This document shows, piece after piece, positions 38,218 to 45,986 of a stretch of DNA of 51,190 nucleotides. Every line of letters starts with the position of its first letter. The first letter of the stretch is position 1. The notes under the pieces are model-generated. The model was not told the DNA's origin, did no database searches, and saw only the letters and a program-made list of their open reading frames with translations. Origin of the DNA: Photobacterium ganghwense (lineage in GTDB: Bacteria > Pseudomonadota > Gammaproteobacteria > Enterobacterales > Vibrionaceae); NCBI RefSeq assembly GCF_003025595.1, contig NZ_PYMI01000004.1, positions 734,939 through 786,128 on the forward strand, given 5' to 3'. Both the position numbers and the translations under genes were made by a program.

Positions 38218-39231
38218 TTACACTCCTTTTGAACATCCCGGTTTACCCGGCAGATCCGATCCCATCACAGAGTAGGTAAAACTATTGCCACGAAGATTTT
38301 TCAGTGCATAAGATGCCCCTTCCGGCACACTGAATACATCCCCCCGAGTCATTACCAGACGGGCCTCTTCGCCATCCTGTTCGACACAGACTTCGGTATC
38401 ACCATCAAAGTTAATAAGCACTTCTTTGACGCCACGATTGTGCGCTGGAATCGAGGCTCCTTCCGACAGCTCATATGCCATAATGCTTACGTCATCGGCA
38501 CTCTTTACCTGAAAATCGTATTCCGCGGCCGGATGACCGGTTAACGCATATTGCTTTACGCCAGAAGAAGAAAAATCGCTGCTGATCGTGTGATAGTCAC
38601 GCCGCAACGCAACAAATGGCATCATCTCCTCAGTAGTGTAGTTATCAAACGTGTTCAGCTCGTCTTGGGTCAGTAGCGGCATCAGCTCCTCCGTGTTCGG
38701 GATAGGATCACCGTCAACGGTATCCACCAGTGAACCATCTGCTTTGAGATACAACCCATAGCCCTGACTGTCTTTGATTACGTTTGGGTGCCAAGTTACG
38801 CCACCACCAGAGTCATCGCCACCCAGTACCGAGAACATGAAACCATAGTCACGCCCCACTACCTCGAAACCACGGAACAAGTTGGTCGGGATAGAGATAA
38901 CATCACCGTGAGACAATACCGCTTCGTGTTCACCATTGTTGCCCCAGTAAAAACGGAACAGGCCTTTAAACACAATAAACAACTCCGCAGTGCGGTGTGA
39001 ATGCAGAGAGTTTTTAATACCCGGCGGCTGACCGGCCGCCCCTATGTTAAACCCTGCCGTCTCACGGATATGGACATGCTGACGACTGCTTTCCGCAACG
39101 CCGGCACCAATAATACAAAAGTTGTCTTTCATATCGCTGCCCGGCGTACGGGCATCAATGAAGGCACTCGTACCGGGAATCAGCTCCAGGTAACGCACCA
39201 GGTTACGATCAATTGCTTGTTGCAGAGACAT
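38218..39231 (-). CDS. Bicupin protein (two cupin domains), possible dioxygenase or isomerase
   Basis: A 337-residue protein with two cupin halves. The first, about residues 65-150, has NSLHSHRTAELFIVFKGLFR with two His and a Glu ligand, then DVISIPTNLFRGFE. The second, about 240-330, has GASIPAHNRGVKEVLINFDG with a single His and RGDVFSVPEGASYAL, so only the first half seems fully metal-competent. Bicupins include quercetin and gentisate dioxygenases and some sugar isomerases; I cannot choose between them. I chose the ATG at 39231 (AAGGA eight bases upstream) over the in-frame ATG at 39252. It lies 93 bp after the SDR and one base before the hydrolase on the same strand. Confidence 0.8.
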   Translation of the reverse strand: MSLQQAIDRNLVRYLELIPGTSAFIDARTPGSDMKDNFCIIGAGVAESSRQHVHIRETAGFNIGAAGQPPGIKNSLHSHRTAELFIVFKGLFRFYWGNNGEHEAVLSHGDVISIPTNLFRGFEVVGRDYGFMFSVLGGDDSGGGVTWHPNVIKDSQGYGLYLKADGSLVDTVDGDPIPNTEELMPLLTQDELNTFDNYTTEEMMPFVALRRDYHTISSDFSSSGVKQYALTGHPAAEYDFQVKSADDVSIMAYELSEGASIPAHNRGVKEVLINFDGDTEVCVEQDGEEARLVMTRGDVFSVPEGASYALKNLRGNSFTYSVMGSDLPGKPGCSKGV

Positions 39232-39323
39232 AATAAGAATCCTTTCATCCATTACAGCGCTTTTAGTCAGACGCTTTTTATAAAACGTCCTTTGTAAGAT
39301 GCACTTTTGTTAAAGCTAAAGGC

Positions 39324-40058
39324 TCAGTTTCCCAGCGGACGGCCACCATCAACGGAAATTGTGTTACCCGTCGAAAACGTCAGCACTTCCGCCGCCGCAT
39401 AAACGGCATTCGCCACTTCATCATCACTGGCCAGGCGTTTCAGCGGCGTCGACATTTCTTGTTGATTTCGCCAACTGTCATCTAAGCCTTTGACGAATTC
39501 GGTATCGACGAGGCCAGGAGCAACGGCCAAAACACGAATATCCGGCGCCAGTGCGCGGGCCAATGAGCGAGTCATGTTTTCCGTCGCCGACTTACTGGCA
39601 CAATAAGCAATGTTGCTGCCCATGGCCGTCTGCGCCGCAATAGACGTGATGTTAACCACGCAGCCACCAGCGTTTCTGAGTAAGTGAGTAAACGCCCTGA
39701 CCATCGCAAAGGGGGCCCTGACATTGACTCGGAAGATCTGATCAAACAACGCATCACTCAACCCATTCAGATCGGAGTGAGCAACAAATTTGGTCATACC
39801 TGCACAGTTCACTAACAAGTCCAGCTTGCCGCCGATTTCAGAGACCTGAGCGGCCAGATTCACGATGGCGGACGAATCTTCAACATTGAGCGAATAAGCA
39901 AGATGGCCGCCCCCCGGCAACACAGAGAGCAGTTCCTCCGCCGCCTGTTTGTTACTGTTGTAAGTCAGGACAACACGGTAGCCGGACTGCGCCAGTTTTC
40001 GACAAATGGCAGCACCTAAGCCGCCACTGCCGCCTGTTACTAAGGCAATTTTTGACAT
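39324..40058 (-). CDS. Short-chain dehydrogenase/reductase (FabG-like)
   Basis: A 244-residue classical SDR with the cofactor motif TGGSGGLG (residues 8-15), NCAG, the catalytic Ser in NITSIAA and YCASK. The C-terminal DGGRPLGN is typical of FabG-like enzymes. It oxidises or reduces a hydroxyl/keto group on an unknown substrate. AGAGG six bases upstream and a one-base gap after the hisD-like stop (TGA T ATG) place the start at 40058 and show coupling. A longer frame to 40163 overlaps the upstream gene and lacks support. Confidence 0.9.
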   Translation of the reverse strand: MSKIALVTGGSGGLGAAICRKLAQSGYRVVLTYNSNKQAAEELLSVLPGGGHLAYSLNVEDSSAIVNLAAQVSEIGGKLDLLVNCAGMTKFVAHSDLNGLSDALFDQIFRVNVRAPFAMVRAFTHLLRNAGGCVVNITSIAAQTAMGSNIAYCASKSATENMTRSLARALAPDIRVLAVAPGLVDTEFVKGLDDSWRNQQEMSTPLKRLASDDEVANAVYAAAEVLTFSTGNTISVDGGRPLGN

Positions 40059-40059
40059 A

Positions 40060-41352
40060 TCACGCCTCTTCGACTTTGCCTTTGTAACGGCGAACCCGGA
40101 TATCAGCCTGCTCTTTGTGGCCGGCAAACCCTTCAAGCGCACACAGCCGTGAGCAGTACTCACCGACTTTCAGCGAGGCAGCTTCACTGACACGCTGGTA
40201 AGTACAGGTTTTAATAAACTTGCCGACCCACAATCCACCGGTGTAGCGCGCCGCTTTTTTGGTCGGCAGGGTATGGTTAGTCCCGATACACTTGTCGCCA
40301 TAAGACACATTGGTTTCACGCCCCAGAAACAGCGCTCCGTAATTTGTCATGTTAGTGAGGAAATATTGAGGGTCCCGAGTCATCACCTGCACATGCTCAG
40401 AAGCGATCTCATCCGCCACAGCCACCATCTCTTCATAGCTGTCACACACGATAACCTGACCATAATCGGCCCATGCTTTGCCTGCCACTTCCGCCGTCGG
40501 AAGAATCGTCAGCTGACGCTCAACCTCTTTGATGGTTTCTTCGGCAAATTGCACACTGTTGGTCAACAGCACTGCCGGTGAGTTATAACCGTGCTCAGCC
40601 TGGCCCAGCAGATCAGCAGCAGCCAGTTCAGGATCACAGCCTTCTTCATCGGCAATCACCAGGGTCTCAGTCGGCCCCGCAAACAGATCGATACCCACAC
40701 GGCCAAACAGCTGGCGCTTTGCTTCTGCCACAAACGCATTCCCCGGGCCGACAATCATATCGACCGGGGCAATCGTTTCGGTTCCCAGAGCCATAGCACC
40801 CACGGCCTGCACGCCACCAAAGCAATAAATTTCATCCGCCCCCGCCATCGCCATCGCCGCAACAATCGCGACATTAGGCTGGCCATTAAACGGAGGGGCA
40901 CATGCAATAACACGTTTCACGCCAGCCACTTTAGCCGTCAGGACACTCATGTGTGCTGAAGCCACCAGAGGGTATTTCCCCCCAGGGATGTAGCAACCCA
41001 CACTGTTGACCGGAATATGTTTGTGGCCCAGCACGACACCCGGCAGGGTTTCCACTTCGACATCTTTCATCGAGTCACGCTGGATCTGCGCAAAGTTACG
41101 CACCTGCTCCTGAGCGAATTCAATATCATGACGAGTAGACTCATCCAGAGCATCGACACACGCCTGAATCTGCTCAGGTGTCAGACGAAACTGCTCTGGT
41201 GACCAATTATCAAACTGCTCTGATAGTGCGCGTACGGCACTGTCTCCACGATTCTCAATATCCGCCAGAATGTTCTCCACCGTCTGACGCACTTTCGCGT
41301 CGTTTGATGCTGAGACTTCTTCCGTGATTCCGTTTTTCAAAATGCGAGCCAT
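40060..41352 (-). CDS. Histidinol-dehydrogenase-family alcohol dehydrogenase, catabolic paralogue (HpsN-like)
   Basis: A 430-residue zinc- and NAD-dependent dehydrogenase of the HisD superfamily that should oxidise a primary alcohol to a carboxylate in two steps. All HisD catalytic positions are kept: zinc ligands Q251, H254, D353 and H412, and the E319-H320 pair (SEHVQV). The stretch [20 protein letters not shown] differs from true HisD (NHVLPT...SSGLSV) and resembles HpsN, the dihydroxypropanesulfonate dehydrogenase. It is not in a his operon; its neighbours are an SDR, bicupin, hydrolase, aldolase and transporters. The substrate is probably a polyol-like or hydroxylated compound, but there are no desulfonation genes here, so DHPS is not indicated. 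It is the first gene of the minus-strand operon. Confidence 0.9.
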   Translation of the reverse strand: MARILKNGITEEVSASNDAKVRQTVENILADIENRGDSAVRALSEQFDNWSPEQFRLTPEQIQACVDALDESTRHDIEFAQEQVRNFAQIQRDSMKDVEVETLPGVVLGHKHIPVNSVGCYIPGGKYPLVASAHMSVLTAKVAGVKRVIACAPPFNGQPNVAIVAAMAMAGADEIYCFGGVQAVGAMALGTETIAPVDMIVGPGNAFVAEAKRQLFGRVGIDLFAGPTETLVIADEEGCDPELAAADLLGQAEHGYNSPAVLLTNSVQFAEETIKEVERQLTILPTAEVAGKAWADYGQVIVCDSYEEMVAVADEIASEHVQVMTRDPQYFLTNMTNYGALFLGRETNVSYGDKCIGTNHTLPTKKAARYTGGLWVGKFIKTCTYQRVSEAASLKVGEYCSRLCALEGFAGHKEQADIRVRRYKGKVEEA

Positions 41353-41401
41353 GCGACTTTCTCCTTAATGAGCTGAGGCAAACGATAAGTTAATTTCGAT
41401 A

Positions 41402-41419
41402 TTTGGATACGAATGCAAA
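41402..41419. promoter_or_regulatory. LacI-type operator in the hisD-like/aldolase divergent promoter
   Basis: TTTGGATACGAATGCAAA is an inverted repeat centred on CG, with arms TTTGGAT/ATGCAAA. It sits 50 bp before the hisD-like ATG and 224 bp before the aldolase ATG, and matches the half-sites at 34358, 43650 and 43909. Confidence 0.65.
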
Positions 41420-41559
41420 ATAACGATAAACATAAAATTAACATTAAGCAAGATACTGTCTCCACCATCAAAAAAATCCATCAAAGCACTGATTTTTATT
41501 GATTTTCGTTTAAATTATGAAGATTTCCAGGTGTCTGAATTCGATTTCAACCTCATTAA

Positions 41560-41575
41560 TGATAAATAGATCACA
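41560..41575. promoter_or_regulatory. Weak CRP-like site upstream of the aldolase
   Basis: TGATAAATAGATCACA has a perfect right half (TCACA) and three of five positions on the left. It lies 68 bp before the aldolase ATG. Confidence 0.35.
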
Positions 41576-41642
41576 CAAATTTCACTCTTTATTTACAACT
41601 TTAAATGTTAGATTTTGCATACCTTTGCAACAGGAGTTAACA

Positions 41643-42392
41643 ATGTTCAATTTCAAACCATCAATCAGTGAGCAGGTTCTATTAGGCACGTTTGTCAAAA
41701 CCCCTCACCCGCACATCATCGAAGTGCTGGCAATAGCGGAACTGCCTTTTATTGTGCTGGATGCCGAGCACGCCCCTTTCGACAGGGCAAGTCTTGATGT
41801 CTGTATTCTGGCTGCAAGAGCACATCAGTTGCCTTGTCTTGTCCGGGTACCGGACAGCAACCCATCGACCGTGCTCAATGCTTTGGACTGCGGTGCGACT
41901 GGCGTGCAGATCCCCCATGTCTGTACAGCGCAACAAGCCGAAGACATCGCAAGAATGTGTCATTACGGAGAGCGTGGAAGGGGCTATGCCGGCTCAAGTC
42001 GGGCAGCATGCTACACCACCAAACCAATGGCAAAGCACTTGTCAGACAGCAAAGCAAAAACGGTGGTGATTGCTCAGATTGAAGACCCGGAAGGCGTTGA
42101 AAATATTGAGCGTATTGCGCAGGTTGAAGGGATTGATGCGCTTTTCATCGGACAGGTGGATTTAACCGTCGCCTATGGGGCAAGCAGTGTGAATGACGAT
42201 CGTGTGACTCAGGCCAGTATCCGGATTATTGAAGCTGCAAAAGCGAGCCATAAACCGGTGGGCATGTTTGTCGCGACAGCCGAAGCAGCAAAACAGTGGG
42301 CAGAGCTGGGTGTGCAGTTTTTCTGTGTCGGATCAGAGCATAAGATGATCATAGACGGCTTCAAAAGAGAAATAAATGTGATGAATTCATAA
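41643..42392 (+). CDS. HpcH/HpaI-family class II aldolase
   Basis: A 249-residue pyruvate-dependent aldolase family member (2-keto-3-deoxy acid or 4-hydroxy-2-oxo acid aldolases). The motifs IVLDAEHAPFD (catalytic base His and Asp), GATGVQIPHV, VIAQIEDPEGVENI (metal Glu) and IGQVDLTVAYG (metal Asp) are present. The expected reaction releases pyruvate plus an aldehyde. AGGAG at 41632-41636 fixes the ATG at 41643; a longer frame from 41517 has no ribosome binding site. It is divergent from the hisD-like operon and shares its LacI-type operator. The LacI gene follows 100 bp downstream in the same direction. It probably performs the final C-C cleavage of the pathway. Confidence 0.9.
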   Translation: MFNFKPSISEQVLLGTFVKTPHPHIIEVLAIAELPFIVLDAEHAPFDRASLDVCILAARAHQLPCLVRVPDSNPSTVLNALDCGATGVQIPHVCTAQQAEDIARMCHYGERGRGYAGSSRAACYTTKPMAKHLSDSKAKTVVIAQIEDPEGVENIERIAQVEGIDALFIGQVDLTVAYGASSVNDDRVTQASIRIIEAAKASHKPVGMFVATAEAAKQWAELGVQFFCVGSEHKMIIDGFKREINVMNS

Positions 42393-42492
42393 GTTTTTTC
42401 TTCTACTTATTGAGGATTACCGGTCTCGACTAGACACGCAAATCATTCAGCTCATACACTCTTGGCTTACGCTAAGTTAGAGGAGTATCACC

Positions 42493-43482
42493 ATTAAAGC
42501 GAAAGTGACTTCGATGGACGTCGCCAAAATGCTCGGCGTCTCACAATCGACGGTATCCCGGGCATTCAGTCCGACAGCAAGCATCAGCGAGAAAAAGCGC
42601 AAAATGGTGATGGATGCTGCGGCCAAACTGGGTTACACGCCTAACGCAATCGCCCGCGGCCTGATCTCCAACCGCTCCGGACTGGTCGCTATTGCCTTAG
42701 ATAGCGAATCGAACCCGATGTACGATCTCCAGTCCCGGGCATTAGCACTCGAAATCCAACGGCGTGGCGGTCAGGTTGTTCTGTGCCCAATCGACAAGGA
42801 TGATCTCGACCTGGCCATCTCGCGCGCCATTGAATATCAGGTGGATGGGCTAATCATTGCTACCAGTCGACTGACTTCTCGCGCTTTTGCCCAATGTGAG
42901 AAATTTGGGGTACACCTAAGCCTGATTAACCGTTATGCGGAAGGGATTAATGCCAATATCACCGGTATTGATAATCAGCTGGCAGGTAAACAAGCAGCAG
43001 AGTACCTCAGTCGCAAGGGACACAGGCAGTTAGCCTACGTCAGTGGTGATGCAGGCTCGATGACCAGTGAAGAACGCTGGCGAGGTTTTTCGTCTACATT
43101 GCAGGCACTGGGGTTACCATCCCCCATTTTTATCCAGGCCAAATATAGCTTTGAAGCGGGACTGGCGGCAGCCAGTGAAATTTTGGGGCATGGGATGAAG
43201 CCCGATGCCATCTTCTGTGCCAACGATATTCTGGCCATGGGCGTAATGGACGGTTTGCGGCAAAAAGGCGCGGTGATTCCTCAAGATTATGCCGTCATGG
43301 GGGTTGATAACATTCCTATGGCAGCATGGCCGAGCTACAACCTGACCACCATCGCCCAGCCAATAGATAAAATAGTGAAGCGCACCGTCGAAGATCTGAT
43401 GAACCGGATTAACGCTAATCAGGATGCAGAAGGCGCTTATCTGTTCGAAGAAGGTACTCTGATCGAGCGCGGCAGCGTTTAG
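42493..43482 (+). CDS. LacI-family transcriptional regulator 1 (possible AUU start)
   Basis: A regulator of about 329 residues. The N-terminal LacI HTH (SMDVAKMLGVSQSTVSRAFSP) and the hinge-helix region (GYTPNAIARGLISNRS) are followed by a periplasmic-binding-protein-like effector domain with typical blocks (DGLIIATSR, FCANDILAMGVMDGL, VMGVDNIPMAAWPSYNLTTI). The HTH begins very close to the first standard start (GTG at 42505), leaving AGGAG at 42481-42485 about 20 bases away. An in-frame ATT at 42493 is well placed (7-8 bases), giving the typical M-K-A-K-V-T-S N-terminus. Its paralogue at 48056 also continues upstream of V-T-S. It is the local candidate for binding the CG-centred palindromes. 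Regulator type is certain; the start is not. Confidence 0.88.
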   Translation: MKAKVTSMDVAKMLGVSQSTVSRAFSPTASISEKKRKMVMDAAAKLGYTPNAIARGLISNRSGLVAIALDSESNPMYDLQSRALALEIQRRGGQVVLCPIDKDDLDLAISRAIEYQVDGLIIATSRLTSRAFAQCEKFGVHLSLINRYAEGINANITGIDNQLAGKQAAEYLSRKGHRQLAYVSGDAGSMTSEERWRGFSSTLQALGLPSPIFIQAKYSFEAGLAAASEILGHGMKPDAIFCANDILAMGVMDGLRQKGAVIPQDYAVMGVDNIPMAAWPSYNLTTIAQPIDKIVKRTVEDLMNRINANQDAEGAYLFEEGTLIERGSV

Positions 43483-43530
43483 GCACTTCAATCTGCTCGA
43501 ACGGCAAAGATGCCGTTTTCACAAACACTA

Positions 43531-43561
43531 AAAAGCCCTGCCTTCTTGGCAGGGCTTTTTT
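43531..43561 (+). terminator. Intrinsic terminator after LacI regulator 1
   Basis: AAAAGCCCTGCC/GGCAGGGCTTTT with a five-base loop and a T-run, 48 bp after the stop. A smaller hairpin (ACGGCA/TGCCGT) lies at 43501-43516 just before it. Confidence 0.9.
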
Positions 43562-43649
43562 ATTGCCATCCCGTCACGTTCACCTTACTGCTTTCTGCTT
43601 TCTGCTTACGCATAACGTGCTGGGTCCATCCCCCAACTGAAAAAGCCAC

Positions 43650-43667
43650 ATTGGATTCGTATCCAAT
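43650..43667. promoter_or_regulatory. LacI-type operator, upstream copy
   Basis: ATTGGATTCGTATCCAAT, an almost perfect 18-bp palindrome centred on CG. It is the best-conserved member of the set of four. Confidence 0.7.
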
Positions 43668-43908
43668 TTAATTCGTCAGGATGAGGTAATCATCACTCGC
43701 CGTAAACGTCACTCCCCCACAGTTCTCCTCCCCATACGGTAATGGTTGAATATTCATAATCAGTGCCAACAAACGAATAGATTCATGCCATAGACGACGA
43801 TTATTTCCTGTCAAAACGCTATTTATTATTTTATTAAAAACCCGATCGCGAGCACAAACCACACACACAAGAAAAACATTCCATTGACATAAACGCAACA
43901 TTCTACGA

Positions 43909-43928
43909 TTTTGGATACGTAATCAAAA
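43909..43928. promoter_or_regulatory. LacI-type operator, promoter-proximal copy
   Basis: TTTTGGATACGTAATCAAAA, a 20-bp inverted repeat centred on CG with two mismatched pairs. It lies 37 bp before the SnoaL start, where it would overlap or follow the promoter. Confidence 0.6.
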
Positions 43929-43964
43929 ACCAATTACAGCATGCATTCAACAAGGAGAGAGTTT

Positions 43965-44939
43965 ATGGCTATGGCAGGCTTTGACCCAAAGTGGCGTGAT
44001 TTTCCCGATTACATTCTGGGAATCACGAAAGAGATCTGGGAAGACAGAGGGCTGCACACTTTACAGCACTATTACGCGCCAGACATTATCGTACGGACGC
44101 CGCTTTCCATTGTAAAAGGTAACGACAATGTCATCAGTGCGACCATGGGTACACTCGCGGAATTTCCCGATCGCACCCTGTATGGCGAAGATGTCATTTG
44201 GTCTGGTAATCCCGAGCAAGGCATGCTTTCTTCCCACCGCATTATTTCAACCGCCACCCATGCCAACCATGGCGCATTTGGTCAAGCTACCAACAAGAAA
44301 CTCCAGTTTCGCATCATCGCCGACTGCCACGCCATTAATAACCAGATTAACGACGAGTGGATGATCCGCGATGTGGCTGCCATTGCCCACCAGTTAGGGA
44401 TAACTTCAGAAGCGTTCGCACGCCAGCAGATTGAACAGGGAGGCGGCGTTGAATCCAGCCCTTTCCCGTTTACCCCTGAGCAGGATGTCGCCGGCCCTTA
44501 CACCGGCATCGGCAATGACAACGAATTCGGCCAGCGATACGAAGATATTCTTCAACGTCTGATGCGCGCTGAGTTTTCTGTTATTCCTCAAGCATATGAC
44601 CGGGCCTGTATCGGCGAATACACCGGCGGCCAAACGGCACTTTCTCACGCGGGTATTGATCAGTTCTGGATGTCACTCCGTTCAGCTTTCCCTAATGCCA
44701 CCTTCAAGGTTCACCATCGCATTGGCCGTAACGACGACATGATGTCACCACGTGCAGCCATTCGCTGGTCACTAGAGGGCAAACATGAAGGCCACGGCAT
44801 CTTTGGGAAGCCGTCAGGCAAGGACGTTTACATCATGGGTATCAGCCACGCCGAATTTGGTCCCTGGGGACTACGTCGTGAATTCACCCTGTTTGATGAA
44901 ACCGCCGTATGGAAACAAATTTTGCTCCAACAGGGATAA
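43965..44939 (+). CDS. Double-domain SnoaL/NTF2-like protein, paralogue 2
   Basis: A 324-residue protein with two SnoaL-like halves. Residues about 10-150 contain YYAPDIIVRTPLSIVKGND and HRIISTATHANHGAFG; residues about 190-320 contain GGQTALSHAGIDQFWMSL and FKVHHRIGRNDDM. It is more diverged from paralogues 1 and 3 than they are from each other, and lacks their WYGPxGIG block. AGGAG at 43953-43957, seven bases from the ATG at 43965, decides the start. It is the first gene of an operon with paralogue 3 (51 bp later) and a symporter. The catalytic chemistry is unknown. Confidence 0.75.
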   Translation: MAMAGFDPKWRDFPDYILGITKEIWEDRGLHTLQHYYAPDIIVRTPLSIVKGNDNVISATMGTLAEFPDRTLYGEDVIWSGNPEQGMLSSHRIISTATHANHGAFGQATNKKLQFRIIADCHAINNQINDEWMIRDVAAIAHQLGITSEAFARQQIEQGGGVESSPFPFTPEQDVAGPYTGIGNDNEFGQRYEDILQRLMRAEFSVIPQAYDRACIGEYTGGQTALSHAGIDQFWMSLRSAFPNATFKVHHRIGRNDDMMSPRAAIRWSLEGKHEGHGIFGKPSGKDVYIMGISHAEFGPWGLRREFTLFDETAVWKQILLQQG

Positions 44940-44990
44940 ACCGGCCCCCTCGGTTAAGCCGTTCATACTCACATAATGTAAGGAAACACC

Positions 44991-45986
44991 ATGTTTTTGA
45001 ATAAAATAGAGCAGTTTTACCACGACTACTTTCGCGCTTCTGCCGATGAAAAAGCATCTATCGCCCAACAGTACTTGAACCCGGATGTGAAATGGTGTGT
45101 GGCTCACCCTGTTAATGATCTGAACAACCCTCAGTCTGCGCATGAGCAGTTCCTCATCCAGTTGCAATCCGCCTTGCCGGATATTGAGCGCCGCCCGCAA
45201 ATCGTCATGGACGGCGAGTACGAAGGCCGTACCTGGTACAACTCGACAGGTTACTTTGTCGGTACGTTCGACAATGCCCTGTTCGGTATCCCGGCGACAG
45301 GCAAGACACTGTATTTACGTTACACCGAGCTTGTGTGTATCGAAGACAATCAGATCACCGAATCTTATATGATTCCGGATTTCATCGATGCCATGAATCA
45401 GGCCGGTGTGAACCCGCTGCGCAAGAGCCTGGGACACGACGGACTGGTTCCGGCACCGGCAACCTGTGACGGTTTTAACCACGGTGCGGTTTGCCCTGAT
45501 CGCAGCCAGAAAAGTCTTCAGTTAGTACTGGATATGCTGGCCTGCCTGGGTCGCTTTGATGGCAAAGACCTGTATTCGATGGATCTCGAAAACTACTGGC
45601 ATGACGACTTCATGTGGTACGGCCCGGCGGGTATTGGCACCACACGGGGCATTAAAGGTTTCCGCAACCACCACCAGGCACCATTTGTATTTGCGTTCCC
45701 TGATCGCGGGGTGACTGTAGACATTAATATTTTGGCTCAAAATGACTACGTATCCACTGGCGGTTGGCCTCACATGTTCGGTACCCATACCGGGCACAGT
45801 GGCTGGCTGGGCATGGCACCAACCAGTAAAAGAATCGATCTTCGTGTCATGGACTTCTGGCGTCGGGAAGGCGATTTACTGAAAGAAAATTGGGTCGCGA
45901 TCGACATTATCCACATGCTGCTGCAACTGGGTTACGACGTGTTCGCGCAAATGAAAGAGCAACTGGAGGGGCCAACGTATGCATGA
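44991..45986 (+). CDS. Double-domain SnoaL/NTF2-like protein, paralogue 3
   Basis: A 331-residue protein, two SnoaL-like halves. The first (about 5-140) has TGYFVGTFDNALFGIPATGK and YTELVCIEDNQIT; the second (about 165-325) has WYGPAGIGTTRGIKGFRNHH, SGWLGMAPTSKRID and ENWVAIDIIHML. It aligns along its length with paralogue 1 at 35924. AAGGAAA precedes the ATG. Its last eight bases overlap the start of the symporter gene (ATGCATGA), so the two proteins are translationally coupled. This links the enzyme directly to uptake. Confidence 0.78.
   Translation: MFLNKIEQFYHDYFRASADEKASIAQQYLNPDVKWCVAHPVNDLNNPQSAHEQFLIQLQSALPDIERRPQIVMDGEYEGRTWYNSTGYFVGTFDNALFGIPATGKTLYLRYTELVCIEDNQITESYMIPDFIDAMNQAGVNPLRKSLGHDGLVPAPATCDGFNHGAVCPDRSQKSLQLVLDMLACLGRFDGKDLYSMDLENYWHDDFMWYGPAGIGTTRGIKGFRNHHQAPFVFAFPDRGVTVDINILAQNDYVSTGGWPHMFGTHTGHSGWLGMAPTSKRIDLRVMDFWRREGDLLKENWVAIDIIHMLLQLGYDVFAQMKEQLEGPTYA

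Larger units (their letters stand above)
43483..43964. other. 482-bp promoter region of the SnoaL-SnoaL-symporter operon
   Basis: Contains the LacI1 terminator, two LacI-type palindromes about 260 bp apart, and AGGAG at 43953-43957 for the downstream gene. A short minus-strand frame here has no ribosome binding site and is not considered a gene. The paired operators would allow DNA looping. Confidence 0.6.

Noticed and set aside
40060..41352. Histidine biosynthesis gene hisD
   Set aside because: The catalytic residues fit the superfamily, but the substrate-loop sequence is HpsN-like and no other his gene is adjacent. A catabolic paralogue is the better call.
37503..41352. Dihydroxypropanesulfonate (DHPS) degradation operon
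   Set aside because: An HpsN-like enzyme and an SDR are present, but no desulfonating enzyme (SuyAB, ComC, Xsc) or sulfonate transporter type is visible. The bicupin and SnoaL proteins are also foreign to that pathway.
43668..43901. Minus-strand frame of 77 codons
   Set aside because: No ribosome binding site or family features; it occupies a promoter region bounded by two operators.
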